A stretch of 64,000 nt of DNA from positions 17,536,062-17,600,061 of the forward strand of contig JANVCC010010406.1 of the NCBI GenBank assembly GCA_025345505.1, written 5' to 3'. Source of the stretch: Todiramphus chloris collaris (lineage: Eukaryota; Chordata; Aves; Coraciiformes; Alcedinidae). The position numbers and the translations under genes are program-made. The notes beneath the pieces were generated by a model. That model searched no databases. It was not told where the DNA came from and was given only the letters and a program-made list of their open reading frames with translations. Shown here in pieces: positions 1 to 12,507 of this stretch (positions are counted from its first letter, which is position 1; each line of letters begins with the position of its first letter).

Positions 1-167
1 ATTGAGTACAGCTGTACTAAATTTAGCAGCTTTACTAAATTCTCATTTATTTTTGCCTTCAAAAGTTATTTTTCTTTTGGAGCATTTGCTAAGCAGGCAG
101 AGCACTCTCCTATCCAGAACAATGTTAGTACCTCACACAAATAAGAAAAAACAAAGGTTTACCTTAC
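1..167 (-). other. MPDZ intron, partial
   Basis: Starts with donor GTAAGG at 167-162. No further exon is visible before the window ends. Confidence 0.9.
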
Positions 168-258
168 CTCTTGATGTTGATGTGTCCCTGAAGTACACTG
201 TGAAGCCTCTACTGACTTTGCAGGGCAAACAGCCATGTGATTTACTGCATCTTTATTT
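168..258 (-). CDS. MPDZ: MPDZ exon: start of PDZ8-PDZ9 linker
   Basis: 91 nt: one base completes the arginine, then 30 codons end phase 0. NKDAVNHMAVCPAKSVE matches human NKDAVNQMAVCPGNAVE, then CTSGTHQHQE is diverged. Acceptor is TTATTGTAG and donor GTAAGG. This is the last exon in the window; PDZ9 should follow below position 1. Confidence 0.95.
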
Positions 259-503
259 CTACAATAAATTCAGTTAAAGAATGTAGTAATACAGCTCCGT
301 ATTTCTTAGCAAAAGTTTAAGTCTAGTACCTTCTTCTTCTTCTTCAAATATCAAAACAGAAAGCTCAAAACATTTTTTCATAACTACTAAGAACTGTGTT
401 CGAAAGAGTATCTACCTTACCAAAATTAAAAATAAAACAGAAGCATTGTATGCAGAAAATATTGAAAATGAACTTTTTTAGACAAAATTTATCTAGAACT
501 TAC

Positions 504-595
504 CTGATAAAGATTACTTTGACTTTAGATGGTGCACATTTTATTATTGAGGAAGCATTCTGGTGAGTCCTTCCATAAAGTATTTGCCCATTTAT
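504..595 (-). CDS. MPDZ: MPDZ exon: PDZ8 end
   Basis: 92 nt: 30 codons and two bases carried over. It reads [20 protein letters not shown] (alpha-B with histidine at alpha-B1), then [10 protein letters not shown]. Human differs at only a few positions. Acceptor is TATATAG and donor GTAAGT. Few in-frame initiation codons exist here, so it is visible only through homology and splice sites. Confidence 0.96.
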
Positions 596-2616
596 CTATA
601 TAAAGGAAGGTAGCAATTATTTCTCAAAATATTTTAATTCCTTTACACTTAAACTGATTTTTAAGACTTAAAAAAGTCCATTATCCTGTATTACTGGCTA
701 AAGTAGCAATTGTATTAAAATAACAGCGTATGCTGTGTCCTGCTTTCACTCTCTTCTTCCAGTAAAAAATTACTTACAGTTTAATTTCAGCCTAACACTG
801 TCACAGTGCTAAAAATGTCATTCTCTGAGTTACATTGGGATGTCTTTGCACATCATCTATTTTCACTTGCCATTGATCATCTCATGACTCACATGGTGAT
901 AAAACAAGGCCATGGGAAATTGTAACCATAACAAATAAATGAACCACTTATATCCAACAATGAGATTAGTACTATTTCTTGAATCTCTTTATACACAGGA
1001 GCCTGAAAACTGCTGCATTTACAGTCTACAGAATTGACCTAACAATCATTGTCTTCTTTTGGCAGAGTAGATCCACTGCAACTCCCTGAAGCTCCTATGA
1101 TTCAGGTATGACTGGAGGTATCAGGGTGATTTTTAGAATAAGGCCATTATTTACTCACATTTTATTAGTTACATTTGTTCTTGGAAAACTGCAGGGCAGA
1201 ATTCCACTCTAAGAAAGGGAAAAAGACTGGAAAAGGACAGCTGGTACCTAGACAAAGGGAAAACAGTGCAACACCAAGGTAGTACTAATAGAAGCAGAGA
1301 AGCAGTGAACAGATGCAAGTGAGGGTTGAGCGTAACAGCAATCCCCCAGCTCCCATGCACGCTGTGTCCATCAGGCATGTCCACAGGGATACTGCGCCCT
1401 GTCATTTACACCGGAGGTGACAATCCAGAAGTAGCTCTGCTTCTAGTGCTTGCCATGGGCTCGTGAAGAACCATAGTCAGGCTGTCAGCTGGGGCATGAT
1501 CTGTCATAGGTGACAGACAGCTACTCAGGAACCTAAGGAGCAAGCTCAGATGTCTTCTATCAGAAAAGGTTGACACAACCTCTCAGCATCAGTTTGCAGG
1601 TTTATAGTGTGGACAGTAAACAAGAAATCACATGAGAGCAGACTCACATATGCTGCAATGTCTTCTGAGGATACTCAGCATTTGCAACATCAAGAGTTGA
1701 AAAACAGACCTTTTCACAGATCCGAGAGAACCATCTAGCAGGTAACACTGAACTCCACAATTAACATAGACTCCGTAAGTCCCACAGATACCTTAATTTC
1801 TCTCCTAGGCTGCAACTGCCAGCCTACATTGTTTATTCTGTCTCCCTCAACCTTTGTTCAATCTCACCATGTTCTTCCTATACCATCTGCCCAGTGCATC
1901 CTCAAACACCTCCACATATGGTTTTGAAGTTAAACAAAACATTTCTGTGAGAGTAATGTTACCTACTGCTAAAAGAAAGAATGGAAAAAGGTATATCAGA
2001 GAACATATCTGCAAGTATCATCAACTGAACTGTGGTAATATAAAAATATACCTTATGTTCATACACACATTGGGAATGTTAGCTGCACATTCAGCAGTTG
2101 GGTCCCTCCACAAAGTGACTAGAAAACAGCCCAAACGTATCATGAGATAAAAGTCCATTACGCAAATGGATCTGTTCCCATTTTCCCAAATTAATTTCCA
2201 TTTTATATGTTACACAGCATAAAACTATTCCAGTATTATCACGCTTCCAGTAGACAGAGAAGTAATTTTAAAATCTGGAGCACTCCAAAAAGGGATGGAC
2301 TATTCAGTATTTTCCATGGTCTGCAATACACTGCCCTTCTGTACACCTACATAATGCAGAAACTGCTGTCATCCCCAATTTTGTCCATTTTATATGCACA
2401 CATAGACAGTTTTACTTAGTACTACTGCAGCCAGGAATAAAAGTCCCAGCTGTGACTATATGATGTATACCAGAATGAAAATCTGGTAGCGTAGTGGTGT
2501 CTACTTGGGATACTCTGTGGATTTCAATGTCCGTCTATACTGCAGTAAGAAATCGAATATTTTAGTTTATTTTAAGTCAGTATGTTTGGGTTTCAGTATA
2601 AATTACAAAAACTCAC
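596..2616 (-). other. Intron inside PDZ8
   Basis: 2.0 kb. I see no repeat family or second gene; short open frames on either strand look random. Confidence 0.85.
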
Positions 2617-2813
2617 CTCTAGTAACTCATCTGCAATCTGTAACCTGCCATCTTTGCCAGCTGCTCCATTTGGATCAATTCCCACTATAAAGACACTCAT
2701 CCTGGATCGGTCTTTGTTACCAGCAAGACTAAGTCCCAGACCTGTCCTTCCTTTTTCCAGCTCGATCATGTGTAGCTCCCCTGGTAGATTTCCATAGCGC
2801 TGCATGATCTTTT
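2617..2813 (-). CDS. MPDZ: MPDZ exon: PDZ8 core
   Basis: 197 nt: two bases complete a lysine, then 65 codons, ending phase 0. It encodes [19 protein letters not shown], the loop TGLGLSLAG, and [20 protein letters not shown], then [13 protein letters not shown]. From [11 protein letters not shown] onward it is almost identical to human PDZ8. Acceptor is TTACCTTTAG and donor GTGAGT. Confidence 0.97.
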
Positions 2814-3417
2814 CTAAAGGTAAAAGTGTGGGCAGCAGAGGTTTGATTTACATTAGAAAGTTTCACAAGTCACCCAGAGAGTCAAGATCAGTGTCCAGTG
2901 GGCAGTATGTGACAGAAGAACCCCAAACTGGACGAGAAAATTTTAAGTGTACACCACATTTTCTTTTAAGCTAAGACTTAGGTAATTTATATCATCATTT
3001 CTCGATCCTTGTTTTCCTTCTAATTTCAGAAACATGGAAACTTGTCTTAAAAAGAGACTTTTCACACATAAAATAATCTTCCTTCCAGTAACACCTTCAG
3101 GTAATAGAAGTTATCATATCAACCACTGCCGTTAGTTACCTAGAGTACACTGAAATTCTTCAAGTAGTCCTGCATGTGAAACAGTAAATTTGGACCACGG
3201 AGGAAAACAGAGACTGGAGTGCAGTGAAGAACAAATTAGCTTTATATTTCACTATGTGAACCTGGAGAAGCAGTACTAAAAGCTGACAGCAACACTTAGC
3301 ACCCAAACCATGAAGCACACAAGAATGAAGCAGTTCATACTGGGCGCCCCATATCTTCTGCTACAGTGCTATTTAAACACTGAATGTTTCAAACATTATT
3401 CCAAAGGATAAACTTAC
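2814..3417 (-). other. Intron before PDZ8
   Basis: 0.6 kb with no feature I can name. Confidence 0.85.
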
Positions 3418-3580
3418 TCCAGCTGTATCCAAACTCATCCTCTTTCTCCACATCCTCTGGGACTTGGCTAGAAGATGACTGTGCAACATCACAGTTCATT
3501 CCTGAAAATGCTGCAGGAGGGGGCAGAGGCAAGTTACAAAGCGAAGTCTTTTCTGGCTCTAAATCAGATTGACCGAATGT
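3418..3580 (-). CDS. MPDZ: MPDZ exon: PDZ7-PDZ8 linker, last part
   Basis: 163 nt, phase 0 in, one base out. It reads TFGQSDLEPEKTSLCNLPLP and PPAAFSGMNCDV, then a serine run and EDVEKEDEFGYSW. Human has SEPEKAPLCSVPPPPPSAF and DVDKEDEFGYSW. The acidic EKEDEFGYSW block just ahead of PDZ8 is conserved. Acceptor is TTCTCCACAG and donor GTAAGT. Confidence 0.95.
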
Positions 3581-6500
3581 CTGTGGAGAATAAGAAAAAT
3601 ACATTGGCTAAGCAGACGCAAACTCCATAGGGCAAGCTAGTATACAAAAATGTCAAAATGGCAATGACTATGTCTTTGAAGTTTAAATACCAAGCAGCTG
3701 GAATTCTAAATTAAGAACACAGCACAGAAAAGCTGCAAGAGATCAAAGATCAAACAAACACGAGGCAAGGTAAGAGATAACATCACTCCAAAATGTATTC
3801 AGAAGCAAACAGAACTCACAATTAAAGCCCAATTCAGTAAAGTTTTATGTGCCACTTTATAGAAAAAGTCTCTTACAAAGACTCAAGTGATTTTTTTTTT
3901 TTAATGCCATATCTGTAACAGACTTCTACTTCATTTTATTTTTCAAAGCCACCGCATGGAATTTTTTTTCTATTAGATGCTTTGAAAGCCAAATAGGAGG
4001 AAAGGGAGAGGAAACAAAGAACTTTCTGCTTTCAAAAATGTCTCCAGAAAAAAAGAAAATTAATGGCATATTAACTGAAAGGACAATTTAAAAACAAAAT
4101 GAAACAGATGAAAACTGAAGAAATCCACAGTAACTAGACTTCTGCAGTCTCATTTACTGGTTTCCTGTAAGATGTACAGGGGAAACCAAATAAAGGAGGA
4201 TAGAGATTAAATAACAAAGGAGATAAATACTTTTGGTCTTGATGTATGTGGTCTATTCATGTTCACAAAAAGTTAAAAGTATAAACACATGACTACTGCA
4301 ATATAATGGTTAAACACCCAAGTCCACAATCTAGCACCCCTCTATTCAAGTCAGTTTGCTTGAGGAATAAGGACTCTTATCAGGGATTTTCCTAAGTGTT
4401 TTGTAATTTATACCATTTTGGCCTGCTCAGAATAAATATGTAAGCAAGAAACTGGTGTCCAAATACTTGTCAGATCAGCTGTTGATGCAAACAACAAAAA
4501 CTTAAGATGAAAACCAAGTATTTTTTCAACACTATGATTTTCTGGTATTGCCCTAGTTTCATAGTCCTCATCTCATCATTTCAGCTTTCATTACCTCCAT
4601 CAGCAAGTCTGAACACAGTAGCTCAGATGGTGTCTCTGGGCGCTAGAATCACGCGTTTATCAGAGGGAACAGTGAAATTCATAGTGACATACACCTTGGA
4701 AAACTTCAATCTGCTTGAGACGGAAGGGGTCAAAAAAACTAGAAATTTAACAATTTAGTCATATGAGCTTTAAGAAAGGGCCCATTTCTCAGGGAAGATG
4801 AGTTATCTTCATTCTCTGTATGCTCCAAAGAGCTAAAGAAAATGCAAACACCCCATTTTCATTCCCTCATTCTACTTCTGCTTGAAAAAGATTTTTCTTT
4901 TGTTCATTAACTTATTCCAGGAGCTTAACTAAGAAGTCATTAAATGTTAGAAGAGTGGTAAGTTTAATATGGCACCCAAGCCAATCATTTTAATAAAAAA
5001 ATGCATATAAATGCTATATGATTTGTACCATTCTACCAGTCACATTGATCTGTGCTTCAAATCCAAGACAATGTCATCCTGATGAGATGATATCATGCAT
5101 CACTAAACTGTAGGAATTATTTACATTTTATGCAAATTATACTCTAAGCCATTCTAATAGTAACAGGGCAGATATAAACCTCAACTAAAGCAGCAAAATT
5201 CTAGCCAAGACATTGTTACCCATAGGAATCAGAGTATGGTGAACACGCTACTTAATAAATTCAAAGTGATTTTTCATAATCAAAAATCCATGTAAGCCCC
5301 ATGGAGAAAAGTTGGTGGCAGACATCTACCTCTAAGAGGGGTGAAGGGGAGAGTAGTTCCATAAATACTAATTTTTCAGAGTACTTCCTAGAGATTTAAC
5401 TAGAAAGCTACATAACATACTGCAAAAATGAGGAAATACAGTGTGGGAGCAGATCAGCAGACCTTACAGTAGTCTCTTGTGTTTTAAAACTAAAATTAAC
5501 ATATCGCTTTAGTAATGCTCTTGTTAAATGAAAGCATCCAAGAACCTTCCAAAAACTGAAGAAAACACAACCAAAAATAAAGAACAAAAAATTACTGTCA
5601 AGGACCTCTGGAAGTTCATAAGGTGTACATGTATGGATACATCCTGACAGAGTAGCATTTAAGAACTGCAGCCACTGTAACCTGACTGACAAAAAAAAAG
5701 CTTCTTTCTTTACCTCTGTGCACGCATACATAAATCCGAACATGTCTGATGTTTAACACAATGTTGAAATGAAAGTAAAAGCAAGAGTCCTTTGAGAGAA
5801 GGGTAAAAACCATGTTACAATACCATTTGGGTGGAGGGGACCATGTCCTGCCTCCAAAACTCAGCCTGCCATGCACACACCACCAGCAGCACAGTTTACA
5901 CACACATAAGACTTTTGCTCCCTGAATCGGGCCACACACAAAAGAACTAAAATGCTTTAACTCATGAAATACTTTCAATGTGTCATGACACAGTATTTCA
6001 TTTAAAATGCAAAGCATCAGACAGTGCATGAACTCATTTGGCTACCAGGGTCACTCTGATCACAGCCAAGCAAGTAATAAAAATGATAGCAAGTTTTGAG
6101 CAGATCACTTTCAATAAAGGAGTCACACGTGGCGGAAGAAGCAGTACTCCAGAAGGTATCACAGGCCATGTACAAAGCTACAGCACACATACAGTAGGAC
6201 CCACTCACTGTAATCAAGACAAACCTTGAATGGTGTGGGAGCAAAAGGGTTAGTTGGGGAACAACGGAAGGTAACCCTAATTGGATTCGATACCTCCTAC
6301 AGTAACAGAAAACAGCAATCCACATGTTACAGCACCTCTGGCAATACACAGCATTACTTTTGAGTAACTCGTTCTCAATTATGGATTCACTTTACTAACT
6401 GTGTCAACTTTATTAACTTCATTTATAAATGGACAGAAGTATTTAAGGGGTTATTAAGGACTCTGTTTCTTTAAAGTTCCATACTGTACATGACCCTTAG

Positions 6501-7483
6501 TTCAGCAGAAGTGGACAGAGATGACAAAAGGCTACTCTCATCTCAATGTTAGAAAAAGGAATTACACAGAAGCTGAAAAAAATATTAGGTTTTCTCTAAA
6601 AACATGTGCATTTTTTTTCAAATACTTTTGAATATATAGGAAATACAATCCATTATTTATGTCACAATTCTACTCCCTTTCCTCAGAACTGTAACAAACT
6701 CAAAGACAGATTTTAAAAACACACATGCAATTACACACCATATACCATAACATAAATATTTGTTGTACATTCGATATATTTGACAACATGGGAAAACAAA
6801 GGGCACAATCACTCCCAAGATGTGTAACCATCTAGAAATGACTTTTTAAATCAAAAATGCATGCAAGTAAAAATTAATCCTTTATTTGTTATTCTGTTAA
6901 GAGGTTAACTCTGTTCCTAATATGAATAACATGCAGTAAGCATTAACCACAAAAAAAAAAGATTTTTTTTGTATTTCCAAACATGTCAGCATCCTGTTCA
7001 TGGTGCATTAAAAGAATTTCCAAGAAGCATAGGGAAAATATTTTCAGCATCATAGGACAAAAGCTGCAATGTTTTTTTCCGTGCAAAAAGAGAGAGCAGA
7101 GATGGAAAATCCTAGCCATATAAAAAGAAAATTAAGTACACAGCAGCAAAACACCTCATGCTGATGAGAGAGTTACACTCAGGTGGACTTTTTAACGTAT
7201 ACCACAGGGATTGATTTTGTAATTAAGAACTACTCCTCTGGTTGCTCTGATTAGATCATATTTAGTGGCTATGATTAATGGAGCTGGCATTTTTTTAACT
7301 TCTTCAAAACTCTTCTATGTGCCTGCATGTCTGTCTATTTTTAATTCACAGAATTTCCACTCTCATCAGCACAGTATTTTATCACAATTGGTATAAAATA
7401 ATTTAAATACAGAGTGACAAATGGCAAAGAAAGACACATATAATGTTTGGTGAATCAAAGCAGACAGTGTATCATCATCCAAC
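3581..7483 (-). other. 3.9-kb intron in PDZ7-PDZ8 linker
   Basis: AT-rich with several short A/T runs (around 3892, 6951). A 137-codon open frame at 5616-6029 has composition like random intron. Nothing else supported. Confidence 0.8.
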
Positions 7484-7585
7484 CTTGTTAGCGTTGAACT
7501 GAGAAGAATCAGCAAATGGATTAGTGCTGCTGAAGACAAGTGGCCTACAGAAAAGACTGTTCTGTGGGAAAGGCAGGGAAGGGTT
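7484..7585 (-). CDS. MPDZ: MPDZ exon: PDZ7-PDZ8 linker with STNPFAD
   Basis: 102 nt, 34 codons, phase 0/0. It ends VFSSTNPFADSSQFNANK, matching human FSSTNPFADSLQINADK, which identifies it. The first half (NPSLPFPQNSLFCRP) is diverged. Acceptor is CCTTTTAG; the donor GTTGGA is weak, which fits alternative splicing. A second NPF motif lies here, separate from that of the neighbouring 84-nt exon. Confidence 0.9.
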
Positions 7586-9513
7586 CTAAAAGGAAAAAAT
7601 AATATAAACTAAGTAAAAATATTTTTAAATGAACCTTTTGTGACTCGTGACATAAAATGTATTTATTCAGCTATTTGTGCTAACCAAATAAGGTTTGCTT
7701 CCTGCACTTCACTACAGACACGTGAAGGTAAGCAGAACTGTAATTGTCCTGTGTTTCTATCAGCTATGCTTAGCAGAGTACAGAGGAAAAGCACCAATCT
7801 TTCTACCTGTCCTAGCACACGAAGTGTTTAAAAGTGCAGAATCCAGCAGAATGAACAACAGAACATTTGTTTGCTGTGATGTGATATAGGTACAATTTTG
7901 TTGAAGCATCTCAGCATATGGGATACTCTTACACATTAGCTAATTATAACACTGCTGGAAAATAAGAAGCATAGTAAGTGAAAAGGAATGTGACAGGCTT
8001 TCAGCATCAACTCTTATATCACAGTAATTTCATCCAGAGATATGTTGCTGTTTAAAAATATTCTTAAAGCATTTTGGTTTTTTCAATGCTCTTGAAAATA
8101 GAAGATGCATCCCTAAACATTTATTCTCAAATATCATTCTGAAGAAAAAAAAACCAAAACAGCAATGTAATTTGGTAAGACAACATATGTCTTCATTCTA
8201 CAGTTTCTTCAGCAATGAGAATGTAAAGCTGTGCATAAACATGATTTCTTCACTAGTGATTCACTCAAAGTCAAGAGGCAGTTCTTCTCCAGTAGAACAA
8301 GAATTTCTGCTTACACATGAAATTCATATTGGATTTTTTCTTTTATAAAGAGAAGTTTGGGAAAAGTAATTTGCCACTGTAATGATCTTATTACACTTTA
8401 ACCATTGTATTTGTCATCTGTGACAAATTTTAAAATATATCTTGATGAAATTTTAAGCACCTAAAATAAGCATCACATTTTGTATATAAACAATGAAATT
8501 TTAGTCAAGGAGAAAATAAAAGATCAGCCACAGTAATTCAAAATCTTGCTTTTTGTATTTTGTCATGATGGCACAACACCTAAAAAACTACTGCTAGTTT
8601 AAAAACCATGCAACAGCAGTGTATTAATATGGACTGAGTACCGTGATAAAATATGGAGCATATTTTTCCTTTTCTCTTTTTTCAGTTAACTTGCGTTCAG
8701 CATTTTATTAATGTGCCCAGGATGCTAAGGTATCAGAAACTAGGTAGCATTTCATACAGCATAATGCTGTAACCCTACAGACTATGTGGGACCATAATCA
8801 TGGTGACAGATGAATTCTTACTCAGAAATGCCCAGAGCAGTATCAGTATGAAGCACAGATTTGGTGGATAACTCCTTGCTGGTAAAACTATCAACTAGCC
8901 TTTCACAGACCATTTGCATTCTTTGGGCTATTGAGAATGAAAAAATAACAAAAACAAAGGGGAAGAAACTGAATCATTAGCAACATGTCACTTGAAACTA
9001 ATTGCCTTGCCAAATACAGACAGCAATATCATATTAAATATAGCTACTGTGTGCAGACAGCTATCTATATGGGTGACTGCACATGAACGAAGGCAGGAAA
9101 TTCCCTCATGAGATCTTACCATAAAATACAGATGCAAGTTTCAAAAGATAAAGACAATAAATATAATGCCAGTTACAAAGATCATAATGCAAAGCATGTG
9201 TACAGTAAGAGCATTTGCAATGTTTCTGCTTACAGAGAAACAAGCATTTGTTAGACAACAGTCAAGAAAAAAACAACAAGCTTAATAACTGGAAAATAAA
9301 GAGAGCAAAGGACTACAATTTAAACCAGCAAAGGAGGACTCTAAATAAAACTTAAGTTGTGGTAAAGTAATGGCATCCTTCCCACCCAAAATTGGCCTAA
9401 ACATTCGGCAGTGGTAATTTTGTTCACATCACAGCAAATGCAAAAGCCTTACTTTAGTAGCTGGAGTATCAGTAAGAACCAACATTCAATAGAGCTTTTT
9501 CATGCAACTTTAC
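7586..9513 (-). other. Intron between the two NPF exons
   Basis: 1.9 kb separating the 84-nt and 102-nt NPF exons. No repeat recognised. Confidence 0.8.
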
Positions 9514-9597
9514 CTTAGATGACTGATGATAAAATGGGTTAGTAGTTTTCTGCCCACAGGGAGCAGAAGCTGAAGAAGGGCTATAAAGAGACTCTGG
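9514..9597 (-). CDS. MPDZ: MPDZ exon: PDZ7-PDZ8 linker, cassette with TNPF
   Basis: 84 nt, 28 codons, phase 0/0, so it can be skipped without a frameshift. It encodes PESLYSPSSASAPCGQK followed by TTNPFYHQSSK. The usual human sequence as I recall it goes from the PDZ7 exon to the next NPF-containing exon, so this may be an optional exon. It has the clean acceptor TTCCCCAG and donor GTAAAG. The NPF tripeptide is the core of EH-domain ligands; binding here is only inferred. Confidence 0.8.
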
Positions 9598-10115
9598 CTG
9601 GGGAACAAGAGTTATGAGACAACTAGTAAATAAACATGCAGCTTACACAGACTCTACAACAAGGAAGTTTAGTTTCTAATGATGCAAGCAACTTATGCTC
9701 AGTAAGCTTTTGTCTGCAATGTCCATGCAGCTTAGTGACTGAAAACTTCCGTGTACTTCTAGGTCCTTTCATGTCCAATGAATTTTTTAACAGGTGCTGT
9801 ATTTCTGCATGCGCTCCTCAGACATGCTGTCAATCTCTAAGGGTTGGTTTTAGTTAGACTCCTACTCTGCCCCCCAACAAATTATCTTTCTTGAGGCTTT
9901 TCAAAATAGTTTGAGGACGGCGTGCTGGAGGGTAATTCCAAATCCAAATCGATTTCATTCTAAATGGAAATAATACTTAAATCAAATCTTTGTTCCTAAA
10001 ATAGATGAGATGGAACTTACAGGATTAAATATCCCATTCCCAAACACCACCACCTTGAACATTTGTTTCATCTATTACTGTGTATTACATCTCTTTCAAT
10101 ATTCTTTATGCTTAC
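9598..10115 (-). other. Intron after PDZ7 containing an exon-like segment
   Basis: 0.5 kb. Contains the candidate stop-containing exon at 9882-9959; the remainder shows nothing. Confidence 0.8.
9882..9959 (-). CDS. Candidate alternative or decayed MPDZ exon ending in a stop
   Basis: After a good acceptor (TTTCCATTTAG) in the intron behind the PDZ7 exon, phase-0 reading gives 25 codons, NEIDLDLELPSSTPSSNYFE then KPQER, followed by TAA. The composition looks like a linker exon, but no GT donor precedes the stop; an ATAATT sits where a donor might have been. It could be an alternative terminal exon that ends the protein after PDZ7, an exon with a mutated donor, or chance. I know no mammalian counterpart. 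Confidence 0.3.
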   Translation of the reverse strand, partial: NEIDLDLELPSSTPSSNYFEKPQER

Positions 10116-10226
10116 CCTTGGTTTGCTTATAATGCTCTGTACCATAAAGACTACAGGATTGCCTGCCTTCCGTATGGCTTCCACAGCTTGTTCGTGGCTG
10201 GCATCTCTGAGGTCAATTCCATCCAC
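10116..10226 (-). CDS. MPDZ: MPDZ exon: PDZ7, second part
   Basis: 111 nt, 37 codons, phase 0/0. It reads [20 protein letters not shown] (alpha-B with histidine at alpha-B1, as in class I PDZ domains) and [13 protein letters not shown]. It matches human [20 protein letters not shown]. Acceptor is AATTACAG and donor GTAAGC. Confidence 0.97.
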
Positions 10227-12329
10227 CTGTAATTGGAAGGCCTCATCTTAATATTGCAAGAAGCTGTAAGAATCATGAGTCATCTCTGGGTTTTGGTTAG
10301 GGAACTCTGAATAAAACCTAAGCCTCTGTTATTGGTGGAAAGGTTTCTCCTGACTTGGCCTCACATAAAAGTTTAAGGTTCAAATAGCACTGAAAGGATA
10401 TCAAATAAACACTCTCCATGGTTTTAAAAACAGTTTTTTCAACATTCTTGGTACAGGCTTCATGTGTTTTCCCAGAGGCAATGTAATAGAAGAGGTATGA
10501 TAATAAGAAGAGATAAGGTGATCTGAAGAAAGTGGTATCATTTGCCAAATAATACTTCCTGTAAATCCTATCTCAGAATAACCTACCTGCCAGGACTTGA
10601 GATATACAAACTGTAACTTGTTAGGTGCTGCAGGGTCTTTCATTATAGGGTATTATGTCAGTACAGGGTACTTTATTTTCCTGTCTTTCTTTCTTTTAAA
10701 AAAAAAAAAAAAACTACGAAAAAAAATAGTCACACCAATTGTAGCTACTAGACACTTTCCCCAGAAGTTAAATTTTTACGTCAGAGCTGTCAGACTTTCT
10801 CTCATCTGAAGAAAGCTTTTACAAAGTATGGCTAAGGACAGCTTTTTGCCTGGCTGCTTTTCTTCATGCCTTCGTATGTATTTGGGTGTATAATATTGTG
10901 CCTTGTGATCCAGGTAAGAACCATGTTATGGTGAGGTTAGAATCAGTAAAGCATTCTCACAATGACCATAATAGAAGCTAGAAGCTAATACAGGAAAGTT
11001 ATTTGTTAGTGGCAATTCCTGCACACAAAGTTATTTCATGAAAATTACCCTTACCTTTTTAATTCCTTAACTCTACCTTAAACTTAACCATCCAATGTAA
11101 ACAAAGAAGAACAAAAAAACAATCTGAGAAGAAAATTCTAAACCTGTGAGAAACTGAATAAAACCACTAATGCTCTCTGATTCACCATCTTTGAAATACT
11201 GTATGCACTAGTGGAGAGAAAAGCATAGATATACCACAGCTTTAGGAACAAATAATCCATTCAGGAACAGACACATAACACAACATCAATTATTTAATTT
11301 CATAAGCTCTCTACAACTTCTGCAAGCATCATAGCCAGAGATAATCCCCACATTCACAAAAATCCAGGGATTTAGATCCAAGGAATTTTTTTTTTTTTAA
11401 CTATGTGGCCATCAAGCAAAATTCCACCTCCCAAGATGTCATACATCAGAAACACTTTTGTATTAAGGTATTATTTCAGGATCGTTTACATGGATCTTGT
11501 AGCAGACAGTAAACTACAGTTTAAGTATCACCATGTAAAGCAAACCCAACCTAATCCAGGGAAATAACAATCATCTCCATCACCCTGCTTATATGTTCTT
11601 ACTGATGGACAGACAGCTAAGGGTATCCAGAGAGGTGAAGAGGCGTGCAATTCCCAATGGCTAACATTGGAGATAGGGTAATTTCTGATTTAGGGATAAT
11701 CCACAGGAAAAACAGATTCCTTTCAGCATTCAGTATCTTTAGGCAGGAAAGCAGGAGTGGCTGCATGAGCACAGGATGGGCTGAGCAAAAGAGAAATCTA
11801 GAAAAAGCTCTCCCTGCAACATCACTGGCTACCATATCCTCAGGCACAGGCACAATCCTCTTAACTACCTTTGTATCAAATTCAGATTTCTTCATGTCAT
11901 GAAAAAAAAAATGTGTTGCCCTCAATTAGTGCAAAAGATGCACAAGAATGATGTGATCTATTAAGATTTAAGAGGGAAATAAGTCTGGCATTTATTTGCA
12001 TGACTTGCTATTCACTGTCCATTTCTGTTGCTACCCAATATGCAAAGATAAAACCAAACTTAAGCTTTTTCCTACACATGATGGTGTTAAAACAGATAGA
12101 TAGAACTGCTGAGTTTGTAGATGCCTGCTCACACAGCCACCTACGATTTAGGTTGTATATGCAACTTAAAGCTGCCTGCACACAAACATCATCAGATGGT
12201 ACTATACTCTTCATGGCTCAAGTGGTGCCAGTTGGAGCAATTACACAGCTGTCAGCCCAGGACCAACATCCATCTCAGAAGTTCCTGAAATGCTGGAGGT
12301 ATTGCAAACAAAAGGCACTTGGCTGGTAC
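10227..12329 (-). other. Intron inside PDZ7
   Basis: 2.1 kb. Holds an A16 tract at 10698-10713 and a T run near 11388. No other feature seen. Confidence 0.85.
10698..10713. repeat. A16 tract
   Basis: Uninterrupted A run after a TTTC-rich stretch. Confidence 0.9.
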
Positions 12330-12507
12330 CTCCACAATCCGATCTCCAGTTTTCAGTGTTCCATTTTTGCCAGCTGGGCTGTCTTCCAGGATGTGCTTGA
12401 TAAAGATCCCTCTCATCACTTCTCCATTACTCAGGCGGCTACCCATCCCTCGTCCTCCAACAATGCTGATCCCCAGTGACTTGCTAGGCTCTCTCCAGAG
12501 CTCAACC
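12330..12507 (-). CDS. MPDZ: MPDZ exon: PDZ7, first part
   Basis: 178 nt: one base, then 59 codons, ending phase 0. It encodes [18 protein letters not shown] with the loop KSLGI, the insertion [20 protein letters not shown], and [17 protein letters not shown]. Almost identical to human. Acceptor is CACAACAG; the donor GTACCA is a poor match beyond GT, but the next exon fits it in frame. Confidence 0.97.

Noticed and set aside
5616..6029. 137-codon minus-strand open frame
   Set aside because: Cys/Tyr/Phe-rich random-looking composition, no usable splice sites in the MPDZ frame, no family resemblance.
12000..12479. 159-codon plus-strand open frame
   Set aside because: It is the antisense of the PDZ7 exon and adjoining intron; the minus strand is clearly the coding one.
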